From Blastococcus tunisiensis (GTDB lineage: Bacteria; Actinomycetota; Actinomycetes; Mycobacteriales; Geodermatophilaceae): 64,000 bases of DNA. The notes under the pieces were generated by a model. It ran no database searches and was not told the origin of the DNA. It was given only the letters and a program-made list of their open reading frames with translations. Both the position numbers and the translations under genes were made by a program. The DNA lies in contig NZ_FOND01000003.1 in assembly GCF_900112815.1 (NCBI RefSeq), positions 301,723 through 365,722 of the forward strand. Direction: 5' to 3'. Numbering within the stretch: the stretch's first letter is position 1; each line of letters starts with the position of its first letter. This document shows positions 1 to 8,537 of the stretch, piece after piece.

Positions 1-263
1 ACCGCATCGCAGGACGCCGCGGCGACCAAGGCGCATCCCCAGACCAGCAGGGCAGGCACCAGCCACCACGTCCCCGCACGGAAAGACGTCACGATCGCTG
101 CGGCTCCCGCCCCGCCGCCGGCGACGGCGCTGGTCAGCGCCACGCCCGGACGGGCAGCGTCGATCCGCGCCAACTGCGCGAGCCCGTGCGCAGTCAGCCA
201 GGGCGTAGCTGCGGCGCCGACCAGCGCTCCCGCCACCAAGGCGACCATCCACATGTCGTTCAT
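1..263 (-). CDS. Prepilin peptidase (A24, TadV/CpaA-like), 3' part missing
   Basis: The first 87 residues read M-N-D-M-W-M then two hydrophobic segments and end in a stretch like VWGCALVAAASCDAV. The aspartate after a membrane segment fits the first catalytic Asp of A24 prepilin peptidases, which precedes the xxRIPN motif; that motif would lie outside the window. The enzyme would cleave the leader of Flp-type prepilins at the inner membrane. It is divergent from the Tad operon that starts at 525, which supports the call. The start is the ATG at 263; the reading frame leaves the window at base 1, so the length and second Asp cannot be judged. Confidence 0.7.
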   Translation of the reverse strand, partial: MNDMWMVALVAGALVGAAATPWLTAHGLAQLARIDAARPGVALTSAVAGGGAGAAAIVTSFRAGTWWLVPALLVWGCALVAAASCDA

Positions 264-524
264 CCGCTGGCGGCCACCCTCGACCTCCACAGGGATCTCG
301 TCCTGATCCTCGCCGCGCCGACCCTGTGGATATCTGCGCCACCCCAGCTTGCGGTGCGGCAGCGTGTCATTAGCGCGCGATACACCCAGATGGGGAGGGC
401 GAGTGACGGACCCAGGGACGAACTGTCACCCGAAAGGGTGGGAAGGCGACGGCGGTCAGGTGTCCGCTCAATACGGAGGGCAACCTCGGTCGACGGACGA
501 TGACGCGCTGGGAGGTGATCAGGC

Positions 525-1142
525 GTGACGGTGATGCGGGCGGCGGCGGGGGCAGCCGCAGTGCTCCTGGCGCTGACGGCCTCGGGCTGTTCGCCGTCGT
601 CCGACCCCGGCTCGTCGAGTTCGCCGACTTCCGGGACGTCGACCTCCGAGGCGCCCAGCCCGTCGCCGACCACTCCGAGCCGCGCCGAGGAAGCGCAGGC
701 ACTGGCGGTCGCCCTCGTTCCGGACTACCTCGGGACGATCGACGACCTGTACCTCGACCCGTCGCTCCCACTCGACGGGATCCACCAGGTCGCGGTGGCT
801 CCGGAAGCCACGGCCCAGGCCACGGCGATCGGCAAGTTCCGCTCCCAGGGCTACCGCCAGACCGGTCGGTCGCAGCTGGTGGCTGCGTCTGCCGTCAGCG
901 TCGACCTCTCGAACAGTCCCGCCGCTTCGCCGTCACCTGCCTTCCCGACCGTTGTCGTCACCGCCTGCGTCGACGTGAGCCAGGTCGGCGCGGTCGATGC
1001 CACCGGCCAGTCGATCGTGCCTCCCGACCGTCCGCGGTACCTCATCCAGCAACTCACCGTGGTGAACCCGGACTATCCGGACACGTCGTCGTGGCGGGTC
1101 AGCGAGGCTCCGAACAGGCAGGCGGAGTCATGCGACGAGTAG
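525..1142 (+). CDS. Secreted lipoprotein, first gene of Tad operon
   Basis: 205 aa. The N-terminus is a lipoprotein signal: Arg near the start, a run of Ala/Leu, then LTASGC with the lipobox Cys at about residue 22. A Ser/Thr/Pro-rich linker (residues 23-55) follows, then a globular part with no motif I recognise. It would be anchored on the outer face of the membrane. The GTG start is preceded by GGAGG 6-8 bases upstream. Its end overlaps the next gene by 13 bases, so the two are coupled. I cannot name a family; a role in pilus assembly is inferred only from position. Confidence 0.75.
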   Translation: MTVMRAAAGAAAVLLALTASGCSPSSDPGSSSSPTSGTSTSEAPSPSPTTPSRAEEAQALAVALVPDYLGTIDDLYLDPSLPLDGIHQVAVAPEATAQATAIGKFRSQGYRQTGRSQLVAASAVSVDLSNSPAASPSPAFPTVVVTACVDVSQVGAVDATGQSIVPPDRPRYLIQQLTVVNPDYPDTSSWRVSEAPNRQAESCDE

Positions 1143-2095
1143 CCCTCGCCCTGACGGGTGCGCTGCTGTGCGTGTGCGTCTCGCTGGTCCTCCCGCCAAC
1201 TGCTCTGGCTGATCCGGCGACCTGCCAGCAGTACGACTCGCACGGCATCTGTGTGGTCGGAGCCGAGACGGCCGAGGATGACCGTGGGACGGCGTCCCCA
1301 CCGGCCGCGACAAGGCCCGACGGCGGTGGCGGCACGCCGGCGGCTGCTTGCACGGTCATCCCCTCCGGTGCCGTCATACCCTGCCGAGACGGCCACGCGT
1401 GGTGGGTGCAGGACATGCAGTGCTACGCGGAGGCAATGGCCCAACAGCCTCCGAAGGACTCACCCATCTGGGGCGGTCGCACGGACGGGGCCATCTACAG
1501 CTGCCTCTTTTACACCGGCGGTGGGGCGTTCCCCGGTACCAACGGCTTCACTTTCTGGTCGGCGACTCCGCCGGCGGCTCCAGCCGCGGTGGATCCAGCA
1601 CAGCTCGCGCGACAGGCGTTGAGCACCCTGACGGTGCCGTCACCGACGACGGGCCGGTATCCGGCCGGAACCCTGCAGGACGGGCAACCGTTCACGGTCG
1701 TCAACGCCTACACCTGGTTCTGGACCGACCCGGAATCGTTCCGAACGTTGACCGCGCGTGCCGAGGCTGGAGGCGTGTGGGCCGAGGTCAGCGTGACTCC
1801 GACGGCGCTGTCGTTCACGCCGGGCGATGGAGCTGCCGCGGTTTCTTGCCCCGGTCCTGGTGTGGCCTGGCAGCCGGGCGACGGGGTGTGGACCGCGTCG
1901 CCGGCGGGCTGTGATTACCGGTACCCGCACTCGTCGATCCATCAGCCCGCTGGGCGCGTGACGGCGACGTACGGCATCCAGTGGTCGGTCACCTGGACGT
2001 CGTCGACGGGCGCCACCGGCACGCTGCCGGATCTGACGACGACCTCGAACGCGACGTTCGCGGTGGCGGAGGTGCAGTCGGTGGTGATCAGGTGA
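1130..2095 (+). CDS. Exported protein of unknown function
   Basis: 321 aa from the ATG at 1130. The start MRRVALALTGALLCVC with a later ALA-D site is a Sec signal peptide (cleavage near residue 28). The mature protein has several Cys (CQQYDSHGIC, paired Cys in the middle and near the C-terminus) that could form disulfides, and a Trp/Tyr-rich centre. The start lies inside the preceding gene and the stop overlaps the GTG of the next one, so it belongs to the Tad operon. Function is not recognised. Confidence 0.75.
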   Translation: MRRVALALTGALLCVCVSLVLPPTALADPATCQQYDSHGICVVGAETAEDDRGTASPPAATRPDGGGGTPAAACTVIPSGAVIPCRDGHAWWVQDMQCYAEAMAQQPPKDSPIWGGRTDGAIYSCLFYTGGGAFPGTNGFTFWSATPPAAPAAVDPAQLARQALSTLTVPSPTTGRYPAGTLQDGQPFTVVNAYTWFWTDPESFRTLTARAEAGGVWAEVSVTPTALSFTPGDGAAAVSCPGPGVAWQPGDGVWTASPAGCDYRYPHSSIHQPAGRVTATYGIQWSVTWTSSTGATGTLPDLTTTSNATFAVAEVQSVVIR

Positions 2096-2826
2096 CGACG
2101 CGGGTCAACGGGATGGCGTCGCCGGCGGCCGGGCGCCATCCGGCTCCGGCGCCAGAGGCGGCGCCGCCGCCGGCTCCTCCGGTGCGTACCGCGGCGGCGA
2201 GGAGACGTGCCAGCCGCAAGTCGCTGGTCCTGAGCGTGCTGGTCGTGCTGCTCGGGGGTCTGCTGGCCTTCTCCGCCGGCCAGATGTTGACCGCGCGCAC
2301 GGAGGTGTTGGCGGTCGCCCGCGACGTGCAAGTGGGCTCGACGATCACCGCGGAGGACCTGACGGTCGCGAACGTCACGTCGGATCCCAACCTGTCACCG
2401 ATCCCTGCCTCGCAGCGGTCCCAGATCGTCGGGATGGTCGCCCAGGTGCCACTGACCCGGGGAGAGCTGCTGACCGGCGCCCAGGTCGGCCCGGACAGCG
2501 GGTTCACGGCGGGGGAGATGCTGGTAGCCCTGCCATTGAAGGAAGGGCAGTTCCCGGCCCGCGGGCTGAACCCAGGCCAGCAGGTGCTTATCGTGGCGAC
2601 GCCCGGCAGCACCGGCTCGACCAGTGGCAGCGGTACCCCGTCTGCCGACACAGACGGTGCCCACGATCAGCAGATCGACGCGACGGTCGCCGAGGTGGGG
2701 CCGCTCAACCAGGCCACACAGGTGACCGTGATCGACGTGCAGGTCAGCGCCGACGACGGCGTGCGGGTGGCCGAGCTTGCCTCGACCGGCAACCTGGCGT
2801 TGATCCTGCTGCCGGCGGGGCGGTGA
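2092..2826 (+). CDS. CpaB/RcpC-like SAF-domain protein
   Basis: 244 aa from a GTG that overlaps the upstream TGA by 4 bases. Residues 1-40 are Pro/Ala-rich and cytoplasmic, 41-65 form one membrane segment (SLVLSVLVVLLGGLLAFSAG), and about 75-140 match the SAF fold: a V-A-R-D-V-Q-V-G-S-T-I-T-A-E-D-L sequence like the RcpC/CpaB repeat. A second globular part follows. In Tad systems CpaB-like proteins stabilise the outer pilus assembly; in actinobacteria without an outer membrane the role is less clear. Immediately followed by the TadZ-like gene. Confidence 0.8.
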   Translation: MTTRVNGMASPAAGRHPAPAPEAAPPPAPPVRTAAARRRASRKSLVLSVLVVLLGGLLAFSAGQMLTARTEVLAVARDVQVGSTITAEDLTVANVTSDPNLSPIPASQRSQIVGMVAQVPLTRGELLTGAQVGPDSGFTAGEMLVALPLKEGQFPARGLNPGQQVLIVATPGSTGSTSGSGTPSADTDGAHDQQIDATVAEVGPLNQATQVTVIDVQVSADDGVRVAELASTGNLALILLPAGR

Positions 2827-2830
2827 CCTG

Positions 2831-3613
2831 ATGCTCACCGTCGTGACCTCGGGGAAGGCCGCGCCCGGGGTGACCACCTCGACCTGGGCGTTGGCCCTGG
2901 CGTGGCCCGGGCCATTGCTGGTCGCCGACTGTGATCCGGCTGGCGGGGACATGACGCCGGGGCTGCTGGCTGGCCGGGTCAGCGCCGACCGGGGCCTGCT
3001 GTCATGGTCGACGGCGGCCCGGCGGGGTGTCCCTGCGATGCAGGCCGCCACGATGGTCGCCCAGCATGCGGTGCAGCTTCCCGAGCAGCCGCAGGTGTGG
3101 CTGGTTCCGGGAGTGACGACCGCCGCGCAGGGCACCTCGTTCACCGCGGAGGCATGGGAGCGGCTGGCGTCGGCCCTGCACACGTCGAGTGCATCGATCG
3201 GGCGGGACGCCTTGGTCGACGCCGGACGACTGGTGACCGAGCGCGGCTGTCGGCCGGTGCTGCAGGCCGCCGACCGGGTGCTGCTGGCGGTGCGGCCCAG
3301 CGTGCGGTCGGTGCACGCGGCGCAGGATGCGACGCAACGACTGCGCCACGAACTCGGTGACCTGGCGAAGGTCAGCGCACTCGTGGTCGGGGACGGGCCG
3401 TACTCCGCCGGCGAAGTGGCCAAGGCGCTGGACCTGCCGCTGGCCGGCACGTTGCCCTACGACCGGACCGCAGCGCAGGCGCTCTCCGACGGCGCAACCG
3501 TCAGCCCGAAGACGCTGCAACGGTCCGCACTGCTGCGCGCGGCGTCGTCCCTGGCCAAGACGCTGACCAGTCCGACGGAGGCGTCCCGTGTCGCCGAGGC
3601 GGTGGCCGGATGA
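2831..3613 (+). CDS. TadZ/CpaE-like ParA-superfamily protein with degenerate P-loop
   Basis: 260 aa. It begins MLTVVTSGKAAPGVTTST, in the position of the deviant Walker A of ParA/MinD (KGGVGKTT), but the catalytic Lys of GK(T/S) is replaced by Val; an A' type motif VADCDPAGGDM follows at about residue 36. TadZ proteins localise the Tad machine and many have weakened nucleotide binding, so this fits. It lies between the SAF protein and TadA; the stop overlaps the TadA start (ATGA). The lack of the Lys predicts little or no ATP hydrolysis. Confidence 0.75.
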   Translation: MLTVVTSGKAAPGVTTSTWALALAWPGPLLVADCDPAGGDMTPGLLAGRVSADRGLLSWSTAARRGVPAMQAATMVAQHAVQLPEQPQVWLVPGVTTAAQGTSFTAEAWERLASALHTSSASIGRDALVDAGRLVTERGCRPVLQAADRVLLAVRPSVRSVHAAQDATQRLRHELGDLAKVSALVVGDGPYSAGEVAKALDLPLAGTLPYDRTAAQALSDGATVSPKTLQRSALLRAASSLAKTLTSPTEASRVAEAVAG

Positions 3614-5139
3614 GGAACGAGGACACCGCGTCGCCGCGGCTGGAAGTCCCGGCCGCCCGCGACCTGCCGCGGCCCGCCCGGGAGCGTCCGCCGCTGCCGC
3701 CGTCAGGGCCGCTGGCTGCGGTGGACGCGCCTGTCGACGCCACGCCAGCCGATACCAGGGAGCTCACCAGCACCGAGTACCGCGTCGTGGTGGAGCTGCG
3801 TGACCGGGTGTCGACCCGGTTGACGGTGGAGGACAGGAACTACGCCCCTGGCCCGCGACGCGAGCTGACCCGAAAGTTGATCCGCGACGAGTACGACCAG
3901 TGGCTGCTGCACGAGGCCAACCGCGGCCGTCCGGCGCCGGCTGTGACCACCGAGGACAGGATCTTCGCGGCCGTGCTGGCCGAGCTGGACGGGCTGGGGC
4001 GACTGGCTCCGCTGATGGCCCGGGATGACGTGGAGGACATCCACTTCGAGGGCTGCGAGCCGACGATGCTGCGGATGGCCAGCGGCCAACTGGTGCCCGG
4101 GCCGGCGATCGCCTCCAGTGACGAGGAACTCGAGCAGCTGCTGCGGTCGATCGGTTCACGGTCGGACGACGGTCAGACCAGCCGCGAGTTCTCCTCGGCC
4201 AACCCCATCCTGAACGTGCGGCTCAAGGGCGTGACTGAACTGGGCGCCCGGCTACAGGCGGCGATGGACGTGCTGCCGCGCCCGGCCGGGGTGATCCGGG
4301 TGCACCGGTTCAGTGATCCGAGCCTCGACGACCTGCACGCGATGAACATGATCGACTCATCGGTGCGGGCCTTCCTGCATGCTGCGATCCTCGCCGGCGC
4401 GTCGCCGCTGGTCAGCGGGGCTCCGGGAGTTGGAAAGACAACGCTGCTGCGCGCGCTGGGCAACGCGATTCCGTGGAGCAACGTGGTCATCACCGTGGAG
4501 GACGAGCGGGAGCTGGGTCTACACCTGCCTCGGTGGGATCCCGACCGCCGGCAGCTGGTCAGGCGGCACGCGGTGTGCCGTCCGTTCGAGTCCCGGCTGC
4601 CCAACGCCGAAGGCAGAGGCGGGTTCGACATGGGGGATGCGCTGCACCTGGCGCTGCGTGCGTCCCCGACCTGGGTGCTGGTGGGGGAGGTCCGCGGCGC
4701 CTACGTCACCTATCTGCTGGAGGCCGCGACCAGCGGCATCTCGTCGGTCATGTGCACGATCCACTCGCCGTCGGCCGACGGCGTGTTCGACAAGGTGCTG
4801 ATCAACGCGCTGAAGGCACATCCGGCGCCGTCCCCGGAGCTGGTTCTGCGCTCGCTGGCCGCCCTGAACCTGGTCGTGCACGTGCACCGCGACCGGGACT
4901 ACGCCCGGTACGTCTCGGGCATCTACGAACTCGGCCCGATCGGCGACTCTGGTCGGCCGGACCTCAAGCCGATCTTTGCGCCGCGCGCCGAGGACGGGCG
5001 CGCCCAGGCCACCGGGTCGGGGATGCTCAGCGAGTCACTGGCCGAACGGCTCACCGCGGTCGGCTTCGACCTGAACTGGCTGCGCCCAGGCGCCTCCGAC
5101 TGGCACACCGGTCCCCGCCGCCGCGAGCGTGCGTCGTGA
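3610..5139 (+). CDS. tadA: TadA/CpaF secretion ATPase
   Basis: 509 aa, a normal length plus an extended Pro/Ala-rich N-terminus (about 60 aa). Walker A is SGAPGVGKTTLLRAL near residue 270, Walker B region PTWVLVGEVRG near 355, and the His box TIHSPSADG near 383, all typical of the VirB11/GspE ATPases that power Flp pilus assembly. It is a cytoplasmic hexamer acting with TadB and TadC, which follow directly. The start ATG overlaps the previous stop and the stop overlaps the GTG of tadB. Confidence 0.93.
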   Translation: MRNEDTASPRLEVPAARDLPRPARERPPLPPSGPLAAVDAPVDATPADTRELTSTEYRVVVELRDRVSTRLTVEDRNYAPGPRRELTRKLIRDEYDQWLLHEANRGRPAPAVTTEDRIFAAVLAELDGLGRLAPLMARDDVEDIHFEGCEPTMLRMASGQLVPGPAIASSDEELEQLLRSIGSRSDDGQTSREFSSANPILNVRLKGVTELGARLQAAMDVLPRPAGVIRVHRFSDPSLDDLHAMNMIDSSVRAFLHAAILAGASPLVSGAPGVGKTTLLRALGNAIPWSNVVITVEDERELGLHLPRWDPDRRQLVRRHAVCRPFESRLPNAEGRGGFDMGDALHLALRASPTWVLVGEVRGAYVTYLLEAATSGISSVMCTIHSPSADGVFDKVLINALKAHPAPSPELVLRSLAALNLVVHVHRDRDYARYVSGIYELGPIGDSGRPDLKPIFAPRAEDGRAQATGSGMLSESLAERLTAVGFDLNWLRPGASDWHTGPRRRERAS

Positions 5140-6002
5140 CCGCCGGTGGCCTGCTGCTGACCCTGGCCGGACTGCTGTTCGCGGCCGGCCTCGTCGGCGT
5201 CGTCGGCGCGGTCCGCGGCGTCTCCTTCCTGCCTGAGCGCTCGCCGTCAGCGCGCTCGTCCTCACGGCGAGGAGCCACTCCGCTGTTCCTCGGCGCACTG
5301 GCCGCCGGCGTGCTCGTCCTGCTGGTCACCGGCTGGCCGGCCGCGGCGCTGGGCGCTGCCGGCGGTGTCGTCTTCATCCCGAAGCTGCTCGGCGGCGGCA
5401 AGGCAGCCAAGCGACTGATCGCCACGTCCGAGGCGCTGGCGGACTGGACGCGGCGGCTGGCCGACCTCATCAGCTCCGGCGCCGCCGGGTCGACGCGCGA
5501 TGCGCTGCGTCGCTCCCTGAGCTCGGTGCCGGAGCCGATCGCCCCGGCGGTCACCAACCTGGTGACCAGGATGGGGCCACAGGGCACCGAGACGGCGCTG
5601 CGTCAGTTCGCCCGTGAGATCGACGACCCGGCCGCCGAGAAGATCGCCATGGTGCTCATCCTGCGGGAGCGCAACGGCGGGCCGGGGCTCGCCGAGGTGC
5701 TCACCGCGCTGGCGGCCGACCTCGACGACCGCTCTCGCATGGTCCGTGAGGTGGAGGCCGAACGTGTCAAGCCGCGGTCGAACATGCGCACCATCGTCGT
5801 GGTGACCCTTTTGCTGGTGGTCGGGATGACGCTGTTCGCCCGGACCTTCCTGTCGGGCTACTCGACGCCGTTCGGCCAGATCGCCCTGCTGGCGGTGGTG
5901 GCGATCTTCGCGACGTCGCTGGGGTGGATGCGCCGGTTGTCCGACCCGGTCAAGCCCCCGCGGGTGCTCTTCGACCCCGACCCGGCTCCGGTGCACCGGT
6001 GA
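5136..6002 (+). CDS. tadB: TadB-like type II secretion F-domain membrane protein
   Basis: 288 aa from the GTG at 5136, 4 bases inside tadA. N-terminal membrane segments (residues 1-20 and about 48-75), a cytoplasmic helical F domain around 80-210 with the conserved pattern of ERNGGPGLAEVLTALA, and C-terminal membrane segments. TadB forms the inner-membrane platform with TadC. Longer in-frame translations upstream run antisense to nothing but overlap tadA in another frame and are not credible. Stop overlaps the start of tadC. Confidence 0.88.
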   Translation: MTAGGLLLTLAGLLFAAGLVGVVGAVRGVSFLPERSPSARSSSRRGATPLFLGALAAGVLVLLVTGWPAAALGAAGGVVFIPKLLGGGKAAKRLIATSEALADWTRRLADLISSGAAGSTRDALRRSLSSVPEPIAPAVTNLVTRMGPQGTETALRQFAREIDDPAAEKIAMVLILRERNGGPGLAEVLTALAADLDDRSRMVREVEAERVKPRSNMRTIVVVTLLLVVGMTLFARTFLSGYSTPFGQIALLAVVAIFATSLGWMRRLSDPVKPPRVLFDPDPAPVHR

Positions 6003-6898
6003 CCGGGCTGCAGACGGCCACCCTCGCCGGAATGCTCATCGCGGGCGGCCTCGTACTCGCGGTCCGTGCGCTGCGTCCGGCGCCGCCGTCACTGGTGGCC
6101 GCACTGGAGCAGTTGGCGGCCGAGCCGACCGTGCGAACGGCGTCGGCGGTGACGACGTCCACTCGAGACCGGTGGGACTGGCTGCCGGTGCCGGTGGCGC
6201 GGGCGTTGGACGGGCATCTGGGCGTCTCGGACGCCGACTTGGCGATCATCGGCTGGACCGGCGCTCAGCTCGCGGCCCGCAAGCTGACCCTGGCACTCGC
6301 CGGATTGCTCACTCCGTCGCTGTTCGGCCTGGTGTTCGTGCTGCTCGACGTTCCGGTGCCCTTCGTCCTGCCCGCCGCGACCGGGCTGGGGATCGCCGCT
6401 GTCGGATGGTTCCTGCCCTCGGCCGAGGCCCGTGAGGCGGCGGACAAGGCGCGGGTGGAGTTCCGGAGCAATCTCGAGTCCTTCCTCACCCTGGTGGCCG
6501 GTGAACGCCGGGCGCGGGGCTCAGTGGAGCAGGCGCTGGAGGAGGCCGCCGAGATCTCGGGCAGCATGCCGTTCGTCCGCATGCGCCGCGCGATCCGCCG
6601 CGCAGCGCTGTCCGGCCGCAAACCGTGGGGCGAGCTGCGTGACCTCGGCGAGGAGCTACAGGTCGCCGAGCTGCGGAACCTTGCGGACATCGCGGCAGTG
6701 GCCGCCGACGGTGCCTCGGTCTACAACACCCTGCTCGCCAGCGCCCGCACGCTTCGGCACGCCGAGCTGTCCGACGCCCGTACCGAGGCCAACCAGGTCA
6801 GCGAGCGGATGTCGCGCCCGCTGGCCCTGCTGGTCACCGGGCTGACCTTGTTCGTGCTCGTTCCGTTCATGCTCCGCATGTTCGGGATCTCGTCCTGA
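5999..6898 (+). CDS. tadC: TadC-like type II secretion F-domain membrane protein
   Basis: 299 aa from GTG 5999, overlapping tadB by 4 bases. One N-terminal membrane segment, two central ones (about 95-150), a cytoplasmic F domain with LESFLTLVAGERRARGSVEQALEEA, and a C-terminal segment ending FVLVPFMLRMFGI. Partner of TadB in the inner-membrane platform of the Flp pilus. Followed after 26 bases by the small pilin gene, so the platform genes and substrates are probably co-transcribed. Confidence 0.87.
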   Translation: MTGLQTATLAGMLIAGGLVLAVRALRPAPPSLVAALEQLAAEPTVRTASAVTTSTRDRWDWLPVPVARALDGHLGVSDADLAIIGWTGAQLAARKLTLALAGLLTPSLFGLVFVLLDVPVPFVLPAATGLGIAAVGWFLPSAEAREAADKARVEFRSNLESFLTLVAGERRARGSVEQALEEAAEISGSMPFVRMRRAIRRAALSGRKPWGELRDLGEELQVAELRNLADIAAVAADGASVYNTLLASARTLRHAELSDARTEANQVSERMSRPLALLVTGLTLFVLVPFMLRMFGISS

Positions 6899-6924
6899 CC
6901 GCACCGCCAACCGGGAGGCTTCCC

Positions 6925-7164
6925 ATGTTCCAGCTCACCATCCGACGTCGGGGCGCCCAGGCCGTCGTGGCGCAGTGCGTCACGGCCCTGTCTGTCATGG
7001 CCCTGTCGGTCCTGGCATGGCTGCGCGCCGAACAGGTCACCGACGACCGAGGCTCGGACTCCTCGGAGAAGGCGTTCATGGTCATCCTGGCCATCGCGCT
7101 GGGCGGCGCGGTCAGCGTGGCGGCCATCGCCTTCGTGGCCAGCAAGACATCGCTGTTCCAGTAG
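6925..7164 (+). CDS. Flp-like prepilin
   Basis: 79 aa. A basic cytoplasmic leader containing one hydrophobic stretch is followed by DRG-SDSSEKAF and a 22-residue hydrophobic helix. Gly at -1 and Glu at +5 is the class IVb prepilin cleavage pattern; the usual Tyr at +6 is Lys. The mature peptide would be about 33 residues, a normal Flp size. The leader is long for Flp pilins (about 45 residues) and itself hydrophobic. RBS GGGAGG lies 7 bases before the ATG. Probably the major pilus subunit, processed by the peptidase at 1-263. Confidence 0.75.
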   Translation: MFQLTIRRRGAQAVVAQCVTALSVMALSVLAWLRAEQVTDDRGSDSSEKAFMVILAIALGGAVSVAAIAFVASKTSLFQ

Positions 7165-7180
7165 AACCGGCAGCCGTTCC

Positions 7181-7651
7181 ATGCTCGAGGCGCGTACTCC
7201 GAACCGTGCGGCACCCTCGCCGCGCGGTCCGGTCGCGTGTCCAGGATCCCGCCGAGACCGCGGCCGCGGAAGCGAGCGGGGCTCATCCAGCGTCGAGTTC
7301 GCGATCCTGTTCCCCATCATCGTCGCGCTGCTGTTGGCCGGACCGCAGCTCGCGCTGTGGTACTTCGCCCGGGAAGCGGCCGACGCCGCGGCGCACGTCG
7401 GAGCCCGCGCCGCCAGCGTCCACGGGGCGCCCGGGGGAGCGGGGCAGGCGGCGGCGGACACGTACCTGGCCAGACTCGGTACCGGCGCGGTCACCGGCTA
7501 CTCGGTGACCGAGTCCGACACCGCCACCACGGTCTCGGTACACGTCACCGCCAGCGTGCCCAACGTGATCCCGCTGCCCGGCTTCAACCCGACTGTCGAT
7601 GTCACCGTGGTGCGCGGCAAGGAACGCTTCACGACCCCGGATTCGCCATGA
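7181..7651 (+). CDS. TadE-like pseudopilin
   Basis: 156 aa. A basic leader of about 35 residues ends in ERG-SSSVEFAILFPII, a consensus prepilin cleavage site (Gly -1, Glu +5, Phe +6) before one hydrophobic helix; the rest is a predicted extracellular beta-rich domain. This is the TadE architecture: a minor pilin of the Tad system. Starts 16 bases after the Flp-like gene and overlaps the next start by 4 bases. The true start could be downstream of the ATG at 7181, since the leader is longer than usual. Confidence 0.8.
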   Translation: MLEARTPNRAAPSPRGPVACPGSRRDRGRGSERGSSSVEFAILFPIIVALLLAGPQLALWYFAREAADAAAHVGARAASVHGAPGGAGQAAADTYLARLGTGAVTGYSVTESDTATTVSVHVTASVPNVIPLPGFNPTVDVTVVRGKERFTTPDSP

Positions 7652-8115
7652 GCCGCGACCTGCAGCCGGCTACGAATGGCGGCCGTCAGAGGCGGTGGCG
7701 GGACGACCGAGGCTCGGAGTCGGTGGAGCTGGCCATCCTGCTGCCGGTCGGACTCCTCTTGGTGGCCATGCTGGTGGTCGGCGCCCGGATCGCGCTGGCC
7801 GGCGACCGCATCAGCGGCGTCGCCGGGATCGCGGCCCGGGACGCCTCGCTGGCCCGATCGGCCGCCGCGGCCCAGCAGATCGCCACCGACACCGCCACCA
7901 CTGCACTGACCAGCCAGGGCCTGCACTGCATCGATGTCCAGGTCAGCGTCGACACCTCCGGATTCACCGCGCCACCGGGCACCTCGGCATCGGTCACCGT
8001 CGCTGTGTCCTGCACCGTTGACCTGTCCGACATCGCCGTTGCCGGCCTGCCCGGCTCGCGGACTCTGCACGACAGCGCGACCAGCCCGCTCGACCCGGCC
8101 CGGGACCTGTCGTGA
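7648..8115 (+). CDS. TadE/TadF-like pseudopilin
   Basis: 155 aa from ATG 7648. The leader ends DDRG-SESVELAILLPVG: Gly at -1, Glu at +5, then a hydrophobic helix. The remainder is Ala/Thr-rich with two Cys (LHCID and SCTVDL) that could pair outside the cell. A second minor pilin of the TadE family, transcribed and translationally coupled with its neighbours (ATGA overlap upstream, GTGA overlap downstream). Confidence 0.78.
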   Translation: MSRDLQPATNGGRQRRWRDDRGSESVELAILLPVGLLLVAMLVVGARIALAGDRISGVAGIAARDASLARSAAAAQQIATDTATTALTSQGLHCIDVQVSVDTSGFTAPPGTSASVTVAVSCTVDLSDIAVAGLPGSRTLHDSATSPLDPARDLS

Positions 8116-8537
8116 CACCCTGCGCGCAAGCCAGTGCCCGGCTCCGGGACGACCGCGGGTCGGTGGCCGTGCTGTTCTGCTTCATCGTGCTCATCGTCGG
8201 CGTCCTGGTCACCGCCCTCGTGGACGCCGGAACCGCGATCCAGGCCGCCAACCGCGCCGACACGTATTCGGCCGAGGCAGCCCGCGCGGCCAGCATCGCC
8301 ATCGGCCCGGTGCCCACCGGCGGCAGCACCGACGCGCAGTTGGCGGCGACTGCGGCCCGCTCCTACCTCGACCAAGCCGGCGCGACCGGCACTGTGACCG
8401 TCACCGGCCCCGGCATCGTCGAGGTCAGCGTGACCGTCACCGACTCGACACCCCTGCTTGGCATCCCGGTCAGCCAGACCCGCGTGCACACCGCCCAGCT
8501 GCTGGTCGGCGTCACCTCCGGTGAGGGCCTGTCGTGA
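8112..8537 (+). CDS. TadE/TadG-like pilus-assembly protein
   Basis: 141 aa from GTG 8112. The same DDRG-S junction precedes a hydrophobic helix (VAVLFCFIVLIVGVLVTALVDAG), but the residue at +5 is Val/Leu rather than Glu, so prepilin peptidase processing is doubtful. The external part is small and Ala/Thr-rich. Such proteins in actinobacterial Tad loci are annotated as TadE-like or Rv3655c/Rv3654c-type. Overlaps the next gene by 4 bases. Confidence 0.72.
   Translation: MTPCAQASARLRDDRGSVAVLFCFIVLIVGVLVTALVDAGTAIQAANRADTYSAEAARAASIAIGPVPTGGSTDAQLAATAARSYLDQAGATGTVTVTGPGIVEVSVTVTDSTPLLGIPVSQTRVHTAQLLVGVTSGEGLS

Noticed and set aside
186..503. Plus-strand open frame before the lipoprotein gene
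   Set aside because: It runs antisense to the prepilin peptidase start, is Arg/His-rich without a family, and has no convincing ribosome site; taken as a shadow.
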